NCBI GenBank assembly: GCA_029204225.1 | Contig: CM055093.1 | Coordinates: 455,001 to 519,000, forward strand | DNA: 64,000 nt | Direction: 5' to 3' | Source of the DNA: Diphasiastrum complanatum | Lineage: Eukaryota; Streptophyta; Lycopodiopsida; Lycopodiales; Lycopodiaceae | In this document: piece by piece, positions 11,669-23,260 of the stretch | Position numbering within the stretch: position 1 is the stretch's first letter | Layout of the letters: each line of letters starts with the position of its first letter | Notes under the pieces: model-generated | Databases searched by the model: none | Told to the model about the DNA's origin: nothing | Seen by the model: the letters and a program-made list of their open reading frames with translations, nothing else | Translations under genes and position numbers: made by a program

Positions 11669-11925
11669 CTGGAACTTAGTCTGTCGATTGTATCGATGAC
11701 GCTAAGATGCAGTAATGCCAACAACAGGAAATCAATTATCTGATATTGAAAAGATGAAAGGAGTTGAAGAGTTTGATATCAATTTGATATCATGAAAGAT
11801 ATCAAGTATTAGAGCTTTTGCTCTTATATCGAAATAGTATTAGGCCCTGATAGAGATCACAAGTATGATATCATGACGATTTAGATAAAGAAGTAGTGAT
11901 CTAGCACTGATACCTATGATAGAAT

Positions 11926-11980
11926 GCTCTGATACCATGTCGGTATCAGATAACGAAGTAGTGATCTGGCTTTGATACCA
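11926..11980 (-). promoter_or_regulatory. Duplicated copia primer-binding site
   Basis: GCTCTGATACCA at 11926-11937 is, on the minus strand, TGGTATCAGAGC, the initiator-tRNA-Met type PBS. A near copy, TGGTATCAAAGCC, sits at 11968-11980 directly next to the presumed LTR end (CCAACA). Two PBS-like sites about 43 bp apart suggest a small local duplication. Confidence 0.75.
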
Positions 11981-12407
11981 TGTTGGAAAGAGGTGTGTGA
12001 AAGATAGGTCGAACTCGAAAAGAAATGAACTCGCATGAAAAATATTCGAACGACAAGAATGAAAACTTATCGTGCACAACAGAATAAACTATCTTGCTCT
12101 TTCTCTATGCTTGACTATGCCTATCAATTTTGAACAAAACAATAGTGATAGAAATCATGTTTGATCTTATAGTAACTAACTTTGAAATCATCAGTACTAT
12201 AATGATTACGTAGCCAAACAATAATGCATTGAATTATCAGACAAATAATTTGTCACGAATCACTAGAAAAATAATTAGTCGCAAAGAACTACAGAAACAT
12301 ATATATTCTGAGACGAAGCTAAACGCAATAAAAGATAGTATTGATTCAGTATGAAAACAAAACAGAAGTAAATGAGTACAATAATTTTTGGATCGAAGCC
12401 GTGTACT
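11981..12407 (-). mobile_element. Probable 5' LTR of the minus-strand copia
   Basis: The boundary at 11981 (TGTTGGAAAG on the plus strand, so CCAACA at the LTR end on minus) is set by the adjoining PBS. The outer end is not certain; I place it where gypsy integrase coding begins at 12408. AT-rich, no ORF of note. Confidence 0.5.
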
Positions 12408-13191
12408 CTAAGCTATCTTTGAGCGGCTAAAATGAAAGTCTGAATTAAGCGCAATGTTGATAACACTAATTGGTGATCGAGGTTGAAAACCATACATAAG
12501 CACAAAAGGGCTGAATTCGATCGCTGAATGTTTTGCACTGTTATATGCAAATTCCACCAATACAAGGTCTTGTTCCCAATCAGACTGCCGATGGCCCACA
12601 TATGCTCGAAGCATATCCTCCATCGTCTAATTGGTCCTTTCCGTTTGACCGTCTGATTCTGGATGATATGTAGAACTCAAACTTAAAGTTGTTTCCAACT
12701 TTTCAAATACTTCTTGCCAAAAATTCCCAGTGAATTTTGGGTTGGTCACTGACAATATCGCAAGGCAGTCCGTGTAGTCAAAAAAGCTTCTCAACAAACA
12801 ATTGAGCTAGTTCTGAAGCTTTAACAGTAGTTTTCGTTTGGATAAATTGAGCAAACTTCGTAAGTCTGTCAACAATGACCCAAACCGAATCGTGGCCCTT
12901 CCCTGTACGTGGAAGCCCGACCACAAAATCCATAGATATACTTTCCCACTTTTCGGTAGGAATATCTAAAGGATGTAATAGGCCACTAGCTTTTAGCCTC
13001 TCTGCTTTATTTAACTGGCACTTAGTACATTTAAGTACATAGGCCTCTACTTGACTTTTCATCTTAGGCCACCAAAATTGCCTTCGAACTAAGTCAAGTG
13101 TTCTTTGTATACCCGGATGTCCTACACATGGACTATCATGACACTCATGCAAGATTTGGGCCCTTACAGTGTCATTCTTCGGTACACACAC
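12408..13191 (-). pseudogene. Gypsy chromovirus integrase
   Basis: Minus strand: VCPKND-like start, H2C2 zinc finger HDSPCVGHPGIQRTL...C-T-K-C, core SMDFVVGLPRTGKGHDS, VIVDRLTKFAQF, then in broken frames VSD..PKF and ESDGQTERTN with catalytic Glu kept, ending at AYNSAKHS...YGFQPRSP. Stops and a short deletion near the second Asp break the frame. The C-terminal part and any chromodomain are missing because the copia LTR at 11981-12407 abuts here, which suggests the copia inserted into this gypsy. Confidence 0.85.
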
Positions 13192-13377
13192 CTTTCCTTT
13201 ACGAAATAAAATCCTGTTTCAAATTAGGAAATCTGTTTCAGTCTTTCTCTGATTCGAGGAATCTTGCAAACCTGAATCGACCCCCAAAAGTACTTGTTGC
13301 CAATACTTTTCAAAAAAAGGGATCGGACTCATATAGTCCTTGAAGAGACTGAAACAACCCGGTTCTATAACAATAAA

Positions 13378-14523
13378 TCACAACTGATTAATAACTGGTA
13401 ACCGACTCAAAGCATCCGCTAGAGTATTTTGACTTCCTTTACAATAACGTATAGAAAAGTCAAAGATTTGTATCAGCTCAGCCCATCTAGCTTGCCTCCC
13501 CTTTAAATCTATAGCATCACAGAAATATTGAAGAGTCTGATGATCCGTCAAAACTTCAAATCTGGCTCCATACAAATAATGTCGTCAAAATTTCAAGAAA
13601 TGAACAATTGTAAATAGTTCCTTCTCATAGGTACAATACCTAGACTGAGCAGGATTGAGTTTCTTGCTTTCATAAGCCACAGGATGTCCATCCTGCATCA
13701 AAACAGCTCCAATAGTATAATCACTGGCATCGGTCCTAACCACAAAAGCCTTATTAGGATCGCCAATGATTAGTATTGGTGCCGAAGTGACACTTTTCTT
13801 AAGCAACTCAAAACAATTATTCATATCCTCCTCCACACCACTAGTGGACTCTTAGCCCTCCGACTTAGCTTTTTATAGCCTTTCAAGGCCTGGGTAAGGG
13901 GAAATACCAATCGAACAAATTGGGGAATATGCCGACGAAAAAATCTTACAAACCCCAAGAAAGACTTGATTTTTCGAACTGTGGTGAGAATAGGCCAATC
14001 AATAACCCTCTGGATACGATCGGTCTCAATCTCCACTCCCCGTTTGGAAATCTTATGTCCCAAGTAGGACAATTCCTTCGCAAAAAAAGTCATACATAGA
14101 CTCTTTGGCAAAGAGCTTTTCCCTTCTTAGGATGTCCCAGACAATCTTAAGATGCTCTTTATGTTCCACCAAAGTCTTACTGAACACTAGGATATCATCT
14201 AAGAATACCACTACAAATCTTTCCAAATATGGCCTAAACAAATCGTTCATCATCTATTGGAAAGTTGTCGGTGCATTGGTCAAACTAAAAGACAACACCA
14301 AAAATTTGTATTGACCAAAGCGAGTTCAAAACCCGATTTTTGGTATATCTTCTGCCTTAATGCGTATCTGATGGAATCCCGACCTTATATCTATCTTGGT
14401 AAAGTACCCAGCACCACCAAGATAATCTATTAGGTCATCCATCTGTGGCAGTGGATGCCTATTCTTAACGATTACCTTGTTCAATTTCTTTACTTTTAAT
14501 GCACTTAAGGTCATTAGGTCCAA
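13378..14523 (-). pseudogene. Gypsy chromovirus reverse transcriptase and RNase H
   Basis: Minus strand, in four broken frames. RT part: NRHPLPQMDDLIDYLGGA and FTKIDIRSGFHQI (14326-14523), then FLDDILVFSKT with the catalytic Asp pair (14053-14253), then FAKELSYLGHKIS (13821-14111). RNase H part: VRTDASDYTIGAVL, HPVAYESKKL, CTYEKELF (13585-13836) and LTDHQTLQYF...ADALSRLP (13378-13575). The N-terminal third of RT and the protease are missing: zinc-knuckle gag sequence is only about 70 bp away from the surviving RT. Confidence 0.9.
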
Positions 14524-14559
14524 AGACTAAAGAACTAAGGACAAAATACATCCATCTCA

Positions 14560-15172
14560 TTACTTCGAGATAGATTACCTGAGGTAGAAGCTGGTTATTT
14601 GACGCAATCTCGTGCAAGGTGACCCTCGCCATTGCACTTGAAGCACAGGTCTTACGAGCTTCAGCTTTATCAATGCCACCTTGATGATTTTTAAAGTTTT
14701 TTTTTGTTTTCTTAAGATTGTTGAAATTGGGATGTGTTTCACTAATAGCTTCCCTATCCCCCCTCTTAAATTGAAAATCTTTTTTTCTGCTCATTAGGTT
14801 GTTGACCCCTAGGTGGCTTAGGTGTGTCATCAAAGTATTTTGTAGCCCCAATAGCATCTTCTAGGGTTTTTGGAGGTTCCTACGAACATCCACTTGATAA
14901 TCTTTTGGTAACCCATCAATAAATATTAACATTTGTACCTTAGGTGGAATGTCACTATAAAGTGGTTTCAGGTACTCATGAAAATCTTGAATAAATTGTT
15001 CCAAACCTTTATTCATTGATAAATGACTCAACTTTTGAAAGTGTTCATAGTCATCTAAAAGTGGTAGAAAATAATCCCTAAAAGGCTTGCAAAAATCATC
15101 CCATGTACAAGGTTGATTGCCCTTTGCAAGGGGTTGCTTGTGTGTTTTCCTATTATGCAAATACAACAACAA
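14560..15172 (-). pseudogene. Gypsy gag C-terminal part with zinc knuckle
   Basis: Minus strand 15172-14861 reads as retrotransposon gag (TWDDFCKPFRDYFLP, FQKLSHLSMNKGLEQFIQDF, LIFIDGLPKDYQ). In the neighbouring frame at about 14600-14650 there is a C-x2-C-x4-H-x4-C knuckle (CFKCNGEGHLARDC). A frameshift separates it from the gag domain. The gag N-terminus is absent. Confidence 0.8.
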
Positions 15173-16160
15173 GTGCTCAAATTAGAATGATAGAAATGCT
15201 TCAATTGTTACATCCAATGCAAATAAAAAACATTTACTTCTATTCATTCAATCTTATTGTTTGTAAGATCCAAGCCTACTATTTGCAAGCTTAATCCAAG
15301 CTTAAGAGAAAAAACAACAACAAGCTACATTTGCCTTAATCAAAAACAGAAATGAAAACAAAATCTTTATGTAAACTTTAATTAACTAGTCCAAGCTAAT
15401 GTTTACATAAAGTTCCCATTTTTATTCCAATTCCATATGTCATTTCAAAAGCAACCAAAGTTTTCACATTTCTCACTATTCTAGATTTCCAAAACCAAGA
15501 AACTAGTGTCTAGAAATGGATAACTAATGAAGCTTTATGAAAACTTCAATTTTCAGATCTGATTTTCAGATTTACAGGTCTAAAAATTAGAACTTCAACA
15601 TGACAAAAAACAGAATTTCAAAACTTGTTTTATGCACAAAGTTACACTACCATTCCCTTCCTACATTGCCATCTTCATGAAACTAGGAGATAGAAAGGTG
15701 TAACTAATGAAGTTTGAATGAAAACTTCACTTTTAAGATCTGATTATCAGATTTACAGGTCTGAAAAATAGAACTTCAAAATGAAAATCAAAACTTCAAA
15801 CACTTCATCTATGCAAAAAAAACACTAGTTTTGATCAAAACACATAGCTAGAATCAATCTCTTTGCAAAAAAAAGTTTGTGTGTGTAGAGGAAGACTTCC
15901 TCTAACCACCCCACAAATCTTTTCTCAGAACTTTTAAAAACCCAAAGCCCACTTTGAAACTTCTCTAACATGATAAAAAAACAGCCCCTAAACAATTCTA
16001 TAAGCATCACTACTCTCTTCTAAAGAGAACTAGATTCATTGGGTATTTCAACTACAAGCTTCCTACAACTAGAAAAGCCTATAATCTTTCCCAAAAAAAA
16101 TTTAGCTGGTGATCTTACTAGAACTTGAAGAAGGTTAGAAAGGTTACCATCCTTTGTCTA
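15173..16160. other. Leader-like non-coding region with tandem duplication
   Basis: No coding frame recognised. It lies between the gypsy gag fragment and a minus-strand PBS at 16161, so it is probably the 5' leader of that gypsy element. It holds a 180-bp tandem duplication, listed separately. Confidence 0.5.
15480..15800. repeat. 180-bp tandem duplication
   Basis: TAACTAATGAAG starts at 15521 and again at 15701. Each copy is followed by GAAAACTTCA, AGATCTGATT-TCAGATTTAC and AGGTCT-AAAA-TAGAACTTCA. Two imperfect copies. Confidence 0.85.
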
Positions 16161-16172
16161 GCTCTGATACCA
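16161..16172 (-). promoter_or_regulatory. tRNA-Met type primer-binding site (minus strand)
   Basis: GCTCTGATACCA reads TGGTATCAGAGC on the minus strand. Position and strand fit the chromovirus at 12408-15172, which would place its 5' LTR just to the right. Confidence 0.65.
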
Positions 16173-16173
16173 C

Positions 16174-17400
16174 TTTTACAAGTAGAAGTGAGGAAGACCT
16201 CCAAATCCAAGGTAGAGCCTCCAAATGTCTTCTAAGCAACCTGCAAGCTTCAAGATGCTCCCCAACTCCAAGCTAGGATGCCTCCACCTGCAAGTAAGGA
16301 TCCACAAGCCTCCAAGGATCTCTCCTCCACCTGTGTCCCTACTCTTTAAATACAAAGATAGATAACAAGCTGGCCTCAAGTATTCACCACCCAACCATAG
16401 CTAGATCCAAGCTCCAAGCAAGACCTATCTAGCACCCCCTTGCTAACCATAAACAAATCACAAGCATACCACAACACTCCATAGCATACTCAAGATCCAG
16501 ACCCTACTTATGTCTTATACCATAAGCAAGATCCAAACCTCAAGGATACTACCACAAGAAAGCACTCTACACACTAGTAGCAACACTAGAGCATAAGCAA
16601 AGCAAACAAGAGAGATCTCTCCCTCCCAATGGACGCCCTACTACTCTCATATAGATGGCCCATGGACCCCTCCAATGCACTATGGAGTTCCATGCTCATC
16701 CAATGAGAGAGAGAGAAGCCTAGGGGAGTTAAAGAATCTCCAAGAGCCTCCATAGGCTTATGGAATATCAAGAGACTCTTTCCATAACCTATGACTCTTT
16801 GAATGCCTTTCTTGTGGGAGTTGGGAACTCAATGGACACTTTAGAAGGGCGCCCTCCTACTAGGTCCCATTGCCCAAGTTGTGTAAGTATACTTTGGTCC
16901 TAGACCAATAAAGTGATATGGTTCAAGGTTGAGGCCCAAGGTTTAGAAAAATAGTCATCCAATGACTTTCTAACACTTCTCTAGGTTCCATACCTCCATC
17001 CAAGGCATAGACACCTACTTGCCCTTAACCAAGGACACTAGTACCTTTATCTAAGGTACCTATCCTTAATACTAAGGGTACCCCTTATCCATACCTCCAA
17101 CTAAGGTATAGTCACATGCCTGTTCTTATCCAAGGACACATACCCTTAGTCCTAAGGGTACCTTGCCTTTAGCCCCCAATACTAAATGGACTACTAGGGG
17201 TCTGAAGTACTGTTAGTTACATAGGTATGTAACAAGCAATCTCTAAAACAACTCTAAAGGGTGAGCTAGAATGCTTAGGAGTGTTCAAGCTCATAGGCTT
17301 GAGAGAGAGAGAGAGAGAGAAAGCTAGCTATTCAAATGCTTTTTGCTAATCTATTGATCTGTTTTTTGAAACTGTATGAATATGAACAACTATATATACT
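16174..17400 (-). mobile_element. Probable LTR region of the minus-strand gypsy
   Basis: Non-coding; begins right after the minus-strand PBS. Contains many diverged short repeats of ACTAAGG(G)TACC / CCAAGGACAC type (16990-17170) and a short (GA)n at 17302-17321. I cannot define the outer end. Confidence 0.35.
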
Positions 17401-18088
17401 AAGCAATTAGGTCGTCAAATGCGATCGCCAATTGGCTGGTGTCCGCTGACATCCATCCAGTTCTTTCTCAGAAATTGATTGCTGATAAGCGGTGAAAATT
17501 GGCCGTAAACAGTCTGTCTGCATAAATGAACTAAAACTGTCACTCTGCAGAAATGAACTAAAATTCCACAGGCGATAGTGTCGCAAAAAAATAACAGTGT
17601 CGATTTTTTGTGAAAAACTCGACAGTGTCCTTAAATCTCATTTAGGGTGGCCCCACACTTTGTCAGAGTCATTTTCTTTACATTTGAGGCACTTTGAAAA
17701 ATGCGAAAAATGCGACTCTGCATTTTTACTCGCAAATCCTAAAAGAAAAAATGTGAAAAAGGCGCACTGCATTTTTACATGAGATTTCTAACAGGCGACA
17801 ATGTTTGGACTGTAGAGAGAGAAAATGCGACACTATTGTCAAACTCCATGTATTTTTGTAGACTGTGCAAAAACACTTGTAAGTCTGCAGACTATGTAAA
17901 GACACGGAAAAATCCGCAGAACTGGATAAACATTGGATGACGATTAAAACTGATTAGTCAATTAGTAAGAAGGAGTCCAAATGGCGAGATCACAACAAGC
18001 ATATTGCTCACTGATCAACCATAGATATTACATGAGAATGTGTTTCTCTCATTTCAGAGTCTCTACCCTTTAATCTAAGATTCCAACT
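17401..18088 (+). mobile_element. Probable 5' LTR of rearranged copia (right end defined)
   Basis: The right end is set by a PBS-like TGGCATCAGAGC at 18090-18101 (one base off the usual TGGTATCAGAGC). The LTR contains several CAGTGTCG / CGACAGTGTC words (17532-17640) like those in the copia LTRs at 26997 and 30704. Its last ~110 bp recur inverted at 22237-22352. The left end was not found. Confidence 0.5.
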
Positions 18089-18171
18089 GTGGCATCAGAG
18101 CCGGTTTAGCCCATAATATTTTTGAGACCAGATAAATAACAGCTGAGGAACCTGAAACACTGTAAGACTAC

Positions 18172-19275
18172 AATGGCATCCATAAGTAGCATTCAGTCAA
18201 AGATCTGCACAATCCTTCTATCAGACGGGTCAAATTACTTGGCCTAGAAAGTGAAGACATCATTTGTCTTGAGAGGAGAAGCACTCTAGCCTGGGTGGAT
18301 GGAACCAAAAAAATGCCAGCCAATGCTGGAAAAGAACTTCGTGAATGGAAGGAGAAGAATGATAAAGCAGTAGCTGTCATATCCTCCTCCATTGAAGACA
18401 ACATTACATTGGATCTTGCATCAATATCAAAAGCATGAGAGCTATGGGACATATTGAAATCAAGATTCGAGACCAAGTCACGAAGCTAGATCATGCACTT
18501 GGAAGACCAACTCACCTATCTGCACTGGAACTCTACACTGGAACGACAAAGACCTCACAACGTTCGTCAGAAACATGAAGAACATGTTTTTCTCTTTACA
18601 CAATGCCGGAGCAGAACACGCGGTCTCGTCGGAGAAGTAACTGATGTGCTTGTTGTGTGCCCTTCTAAGATCCTTCCAAACCACACAGAATCAGCTAGTG
18701 AAAGATCCTACGATGACTCGAGAGAGAGAGCAATAAGTGAGATCAAAGAAGAAATGGAAGCACAAGAGCACTATGATGATAGACAAGAATCTGATCAAGC
18801 TCTATACAATAGTAAGGATCAAAGCATAAAGAAGACTCATCCTAGGAGGGAATCATTCCAAAGATCAGATCGCAACCAACAAAGACAACCCAACAAAGAA
18901 GGAAGATCAAAGGCACCTACTCAAAAGAGACTGCAAGGTGGTGAAAAAAAATCTTGCGCTATAGATGCAGACGCGACGGACATACCATCGACACATGTTG
19001 GTTAATCCAAACATCCAATGTGTGCATTGTCACAAAAAGGGCATGCAACAATAGACTGCTATTAGAACCCAAGAAACAATAAGACACTAAGCAAAAAGGA
19101 GCCCTCCAACATCGTGTCTTATGTAGAGGAGCCAGAATCCTCAAGGACAGCTTAGGAGAGAGCAAAAAATAATGCATCCGCCTACTTATGCACAGATGTG
19201 TGTCCTGCATCACAAAATGACATTCAAGAAGTTCTTGATTCAGGTGTCATGTCACATTTTGTGAAAACAAGACAC
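18172..19275 (+). pseudogene. Copia gag and protease start, decayed
   Basis: Frame from ATG 18172 shows SIQSKICTILLSDGSNYLA then a TAG in place of Trp, a gag core (VISSSIEDNITLDLASISKA, ELWDILKSRFETKS), a charged linker with Lys/Gln/Arg (18720-18950), a knuckle remnant CRRDGHTIDTCW near 18958-19005 and a protease start VLDSGVMSHFV near 19230-19265. At least six stops or shifts break it; several are TGG to TAG/TGA changes. Confidence 0.8.
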
Positions 19276-19321
19276 ATTATAGCTGACTTTCGGCAAACAG
19301 ATTCATCCCATATACATCATA

Positions 19322-20625
19322 TTGGGAAATGCATTGCAACATCAAGTGAACGGGACTAGCGCACTATGGCTGTACACCAATGGCAAAGACAAAAGACTTG
19401 ATGATGTCCTGTACATACCTACCTTACAAAAGGATCTTCTATTTGTAATAAGGATAGTGGACGCCGGGACGTGTGTGACATTCATAGATGAAACATGCAA
19501 TGTGATTGATGCTAGCACCAGCCCTCTCCTCACACAAGATCATCTGAAGGTACACTTACCGATAGAGCAAGCTCATCAAACCCATGAGCCAATTGACTTC
19601 CTATGGCATAAAAGGCTATGTCACATGAACCCAATGGCGCTATACAAAGAAAGTCAGAATGGCACATTAATATTCATGGGAGTAAGCGTTAAAGATGCAA
19701 ACTTGACACCCTGTGATGCATGCAACAAAGGCAAGATGTCACGAACGCCTTTCACCAAGGATTCATTTAGAGCAATAGAGCTCCTAGAACTAATACACTC
19801 AGACATCTGTGGACCTTTCGATGTGCTCTTTATGTGAGGCACATGATACTATATCACTTTCATTGATGACTTTAGCAAGTTTGTCGCCTTATATTTTATT
19901 CACAACAAGTTTAAAGCTTTTGATAAGTTTATAGAATATGTAAACTGGGTTGAAAAATGGACCGAAAGAAAAGTCAAACAACTGATAGAGGTGGAGAATA
20001 CATCTCCAACCGTTTGGCTGATCTCTGCAACAGTCAGCGTATCCTTTATAGGAAGAATACAGCCTATACACCACAACACAATGGTGTAGCAAAAAGAAAG
20101 AATAGAACTCTTATGGAAGCAGCAAGGTGCATGATGGCCTATTCGAAGGCGTCAAGATCATTATGGATTGAAGCAATAGCTACGGCCACTTACCTGCAAA
20201 ATAGGACAGACAAATCAGACATTCCTCACATCATGCCACATGAGGCATGGTGGGGCATTAAGCTCAATCTAGCCCATGTACGTATCTTCGGTTGTATAGC
20301 ATATGCATACATTCCTAACAAAATTTGCAAGAAACTGGACGAGAAGGTCAAGCAAGGATACCTCGTAGAATACGATACACACTCATCGTACTACAAGATC
20401 TATCTGTCGGAGACTAATCAAATTAAAACTGTCAGAGATGTGAAGTTCGATGAAACAAGAACGATGGCCAACAAAGATTCAGTTAGCTATGAAATTCTAG
20501 GCAAGCAATATTACAACCCGGTGACATCAACAGAGGGAGCGTACCCTGACAATCAGGAACATAAAGATGTTCAAGTTCCAGATGGACTGAGTGACAGTTC
20601 AAATGACGAACAACCCAACATATAG
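19322..20625 (+). pseudogene. Copia pre-integrase and integrase, copy A
   Basis: 19322-19837 carries LDDVLYIPTLQKDLLFV, LWHKRLCHMNP, C-D-A-C-N-K-G-K and LELIHSDICGP. FIDDFSKFVALYFIHNKF follows in a shifted frame and 19957-20625 resumes with TTDRGGEYISNRL, YTPQHNGVAKRKNR, FGCIAYAYIPNK and DVKFDETRTM. The third catalytic residue is lost: the usual V-A-E-R-K is V-A-K-R-K here, so the integrase would be inactive even with frames restored. Its neighbour copy B at 21410 keeps Glu. Confidence 0.85.
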
Positions 20626-20628
20626 CTT

Positions 20629-21400
20629 GTGCCTAGAACACTTGCAACGCACAAGAAATCTGCTATCAGCAGAAGGGACAAAGGTAAGGCAATCGTCGCG
20701 CACTCACACCACCACCAAGAAGATCTAACAAGAAAAGTAGGCAACCTATCAGGTATACACCAGACAATTCTGCCTCAACTCAAGAAGAATTTTTGTGGAT
20801 TCGGTGGTGAACCGCAAATATACGAAGAGGCTATCAACAGCCTAGAGAAAGAAAATTGGATTAAGGCCATGGAAGACGAAATGATCACTTCCATGAAACA
20901 TAACGAGGTGTAGAATCTTGAGCCCTTACCAACAGATAGAAAAACTATCAAATGCAAGTGGGTCTACAAATACAAATATGGATTGGATAGCAATGTATCA
21001 AATTACAAAGCCAGACTAGTTGCCAAGGGATTCTCACAAAAGTATGATGTGGACTACATTGATACTTTTTCCCCAGTAGTCAAACATACTTTGCTACGCA
21101 TATTGTTTGCATATGCAACAACCTACAATCTCAAAATCCATATCATAGATGAGAAGGCAACGTTTCTGCATGGAGATCTGAAGGAAGAAATCTACTTGGA
21201 CCAACCATGGTGACCAAGATTCGCTTGCAAGACATTTTTTAGCTATGCTCGCAAGATGCGCAAGAGCATCTGCGGACTAAGGCAATCTGCCAAGCAATGG
21301 TATAAGAAAAAGAGTCACGCACTCAGATCCTTGGGCTTTTAGCCTCTAAGAGCTGATTACAATGTCTATGTAAAGATAATAGATGGAGAAGTCATTATCA
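20629..21400 (+). pseudogene. Copia reverse transcriptase N-terminal half, copy A
   Basis: PQIYEEAINSLEKENWIKAMEDEM is followed by a stop, then KWVYKYKYGLDSN, YKARLVAKGFSQKYDVDY, TFSPVVKHT and FLHGDLKEEIYL (20780-21213), then KSICGLRQSAKQWYKK (21255-21310). It stops before the YVDD motif, at about 21405, where integrase sequence of another copy begins. Confidence 0.85.
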
Positions 21401-21409
21401 TTGGAGTCT

Positions 21410-22236
21410 AAGTTTGTTGTTGTTTATTTCATCCACAACAAATTTGAAGCTCTTGACAAGTTTACAGAATATGTGAACTGGGCTAAGAAGTGGACGAAGA
21501 AGAAAGTCAAGCAGATCATAACTGATAGATGAGGAAAACATATCTCCAACCATTTTATCGACTTTTGTAAAATTCAAGACATCCTTCACAGGAAAACATC
21601 AATCTATACACCACAACATAATGGTGTAGCTGAGTGGAAAAATAAAACTCTCATGGAAGTTGCAAGATCCATGATGGTCTACTCGAAGGCATCAAGATCA
21701 CTATGGGCTGAGGCAGTAGCTATAGCCGCCTACCTGCATAACAGGATAGGCAAATCGAGCGTTGCTCACACTACCCCACATGAAGTATGGTGGAGAAGCA
21801 AGCCAAATCTGGCTCATGTTCGAATCTTTGGATGTGTAGCATATGCACACATACCAGATAAGAAGAGGAAGAAGCCGGACGAAAAGGTGGAGCAATAATT
21901 CTTGGTTGGCTATAATATACATTCTGCATATTATAGAATATACATGCCTCAAATCAATGAAGTAAAGACTGTCAGAGACATCAGTTTTGATGAGGCAAGA
22001 ACAATGGCTGAGGAAGATCCGATCAGCTATGAAGTTCTTAGTAGACAGTACTATGACCTACCCACATTGATAGAGATAGAGCAAATCCTGAGCATCCAGA
22101 TGAAGATGTTCGAGTTCTAGATGGACTGAGTGACAGTTTATACGAAGAACAGACCGATATATTGTGAGTGTCCTTGCGACACACCGAAGCTCTGCTGCCA
22201 GCAGACAAGACAAAGGCAAAGTGGTTGCTAAGCCTT
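21410..22236 (+). pseudogene. Copia integrase, copy B (partial duplicate)
   Basis: Starts abruptly in the integrase core (VYFIHNKFEALDKF) and continues through YTPQHNGVAEWKNKT (catalytic Glu kept), KASRSLWAEAVAIAAYL, FGCVAYAHIPDK and DISFDEARTMAEED to about 22130. It parallels copy A at 19880-20620 but differs throughout, so it is a related second element, not a recent duplication. It ends where the inverted LTR piece begins at 22237. Confidence 0.85.
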
Positions 22237-22352
22237 GTTGGAATCTTAGATTAAAGGGTAGAGACTCTGAAATGAGAGAAACACATTCTCATTTGATATC
22301 TATGGTTGATCAATGAGCAATATGCTTGTTATGATCTCGCCATTTGAAATGT
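22237..22352 (-). mobile_element. Inverted copia LTR end
   Basis: TGTTGGAATCTTAG at 22237 onward is the reverse complement of 17975-18087 (the LTR end before the PBS at 18090). Identity is high over about 113 bp and stops abruptly after the word CATTTG. It lies in the middle of the plus-strand copia series in the opposite orientation. Confidence 0.8.
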
Positions 22353-23260
22353 TCTACTTTAACAGATTCCTAATGTACCCCTAGATAGAGTAGAACTCTT
22401 AATTGTAGCTACTGTTGCCAATTAGGATCTTTTCTCTTCTAAGGTGCAGTGATCAGTTCTTGATCTACTACTATTTTAGTTACGATGAGCCTTTGTGCGA
22501 AATAGCAAAATGTAACAAATAACAACTGATCTTAGAGGAACATTTGATAGACACAATGCATTCAAGGATTATGAATCCCAGACAAAAGATAAGAAAAAAT
22601 ATGTTTAATCACAGTGATTCCTAGAGTGTTGTTTGGCATACCGCACATCGTGTCATCGCAAGAGAGACTCTGTCTCTTACGAATAGAATAGGTGACCAGT
22701 GCTTACTAGCAAATACTTCTATCTATGTCTTTGTATGTCTTGATCTTAGAGGTGTGATTGATTCAACTCGTCTCACTTACTAGTGAACGAATTGAACGAA
22801 AAACTGTAACTCGTCTGTATTATCAAAATCAAGTTTACATCAGTAAATTTCTTTTGAGAGTGCTGTCTGTTTCCTATATCAGCACATCCGTGTGAGAGAG
22901 ATGTTCTCTTCTCATGAATGGACTAGCTACTGCTAGAACTATTTTTCATCCTTGATACGCACCTCTCTAAGTGTTGCATTTTTTTTAACTCTGATTATTA
23001 TCTATGTATATCCATCGAATACATATATCATACTGGGTTAGATTACAAGATTTGATTAGCTAAGTTTAACTACGTCTTTGTTAACATTGCGTGGCGACGG
23101 TGGATCGTGATAGTTAAAAAACAAACTTCATGCCCGAATAGATGAGGTCCGATTGTTCATCCATGCCCGATATGTCACCTTGGACTTGACTTGTAGATGC
23201 CCGATTAGTCGGTGTCGCCCTCACCCGATATGTTGGCCTAGCCCGATAGTTTGCAAGGAG
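22353..23260. other. Non-coding stretch with CCCGATA motifs
   Basis: No domain-bearing frame up to about 23130. From 23130 to 23255 the word (T/G)GCCCGA(A/T)(T/A) recurs five times (about 23132, 23164, 23200, 23226, 23242); in the frame that continues into the downstream exon this would give Pro-Asp repeats. It may be the decayed N-terminal exon of the next gene. Confidence 0.4.

Noticed and set aside
1850-15172. The gypsy fragment at 1850-3160 as the missing C-terminus of the one at 12408-15172
   Set aside because: Both contain the same integrase core segment, so they are separate copies.
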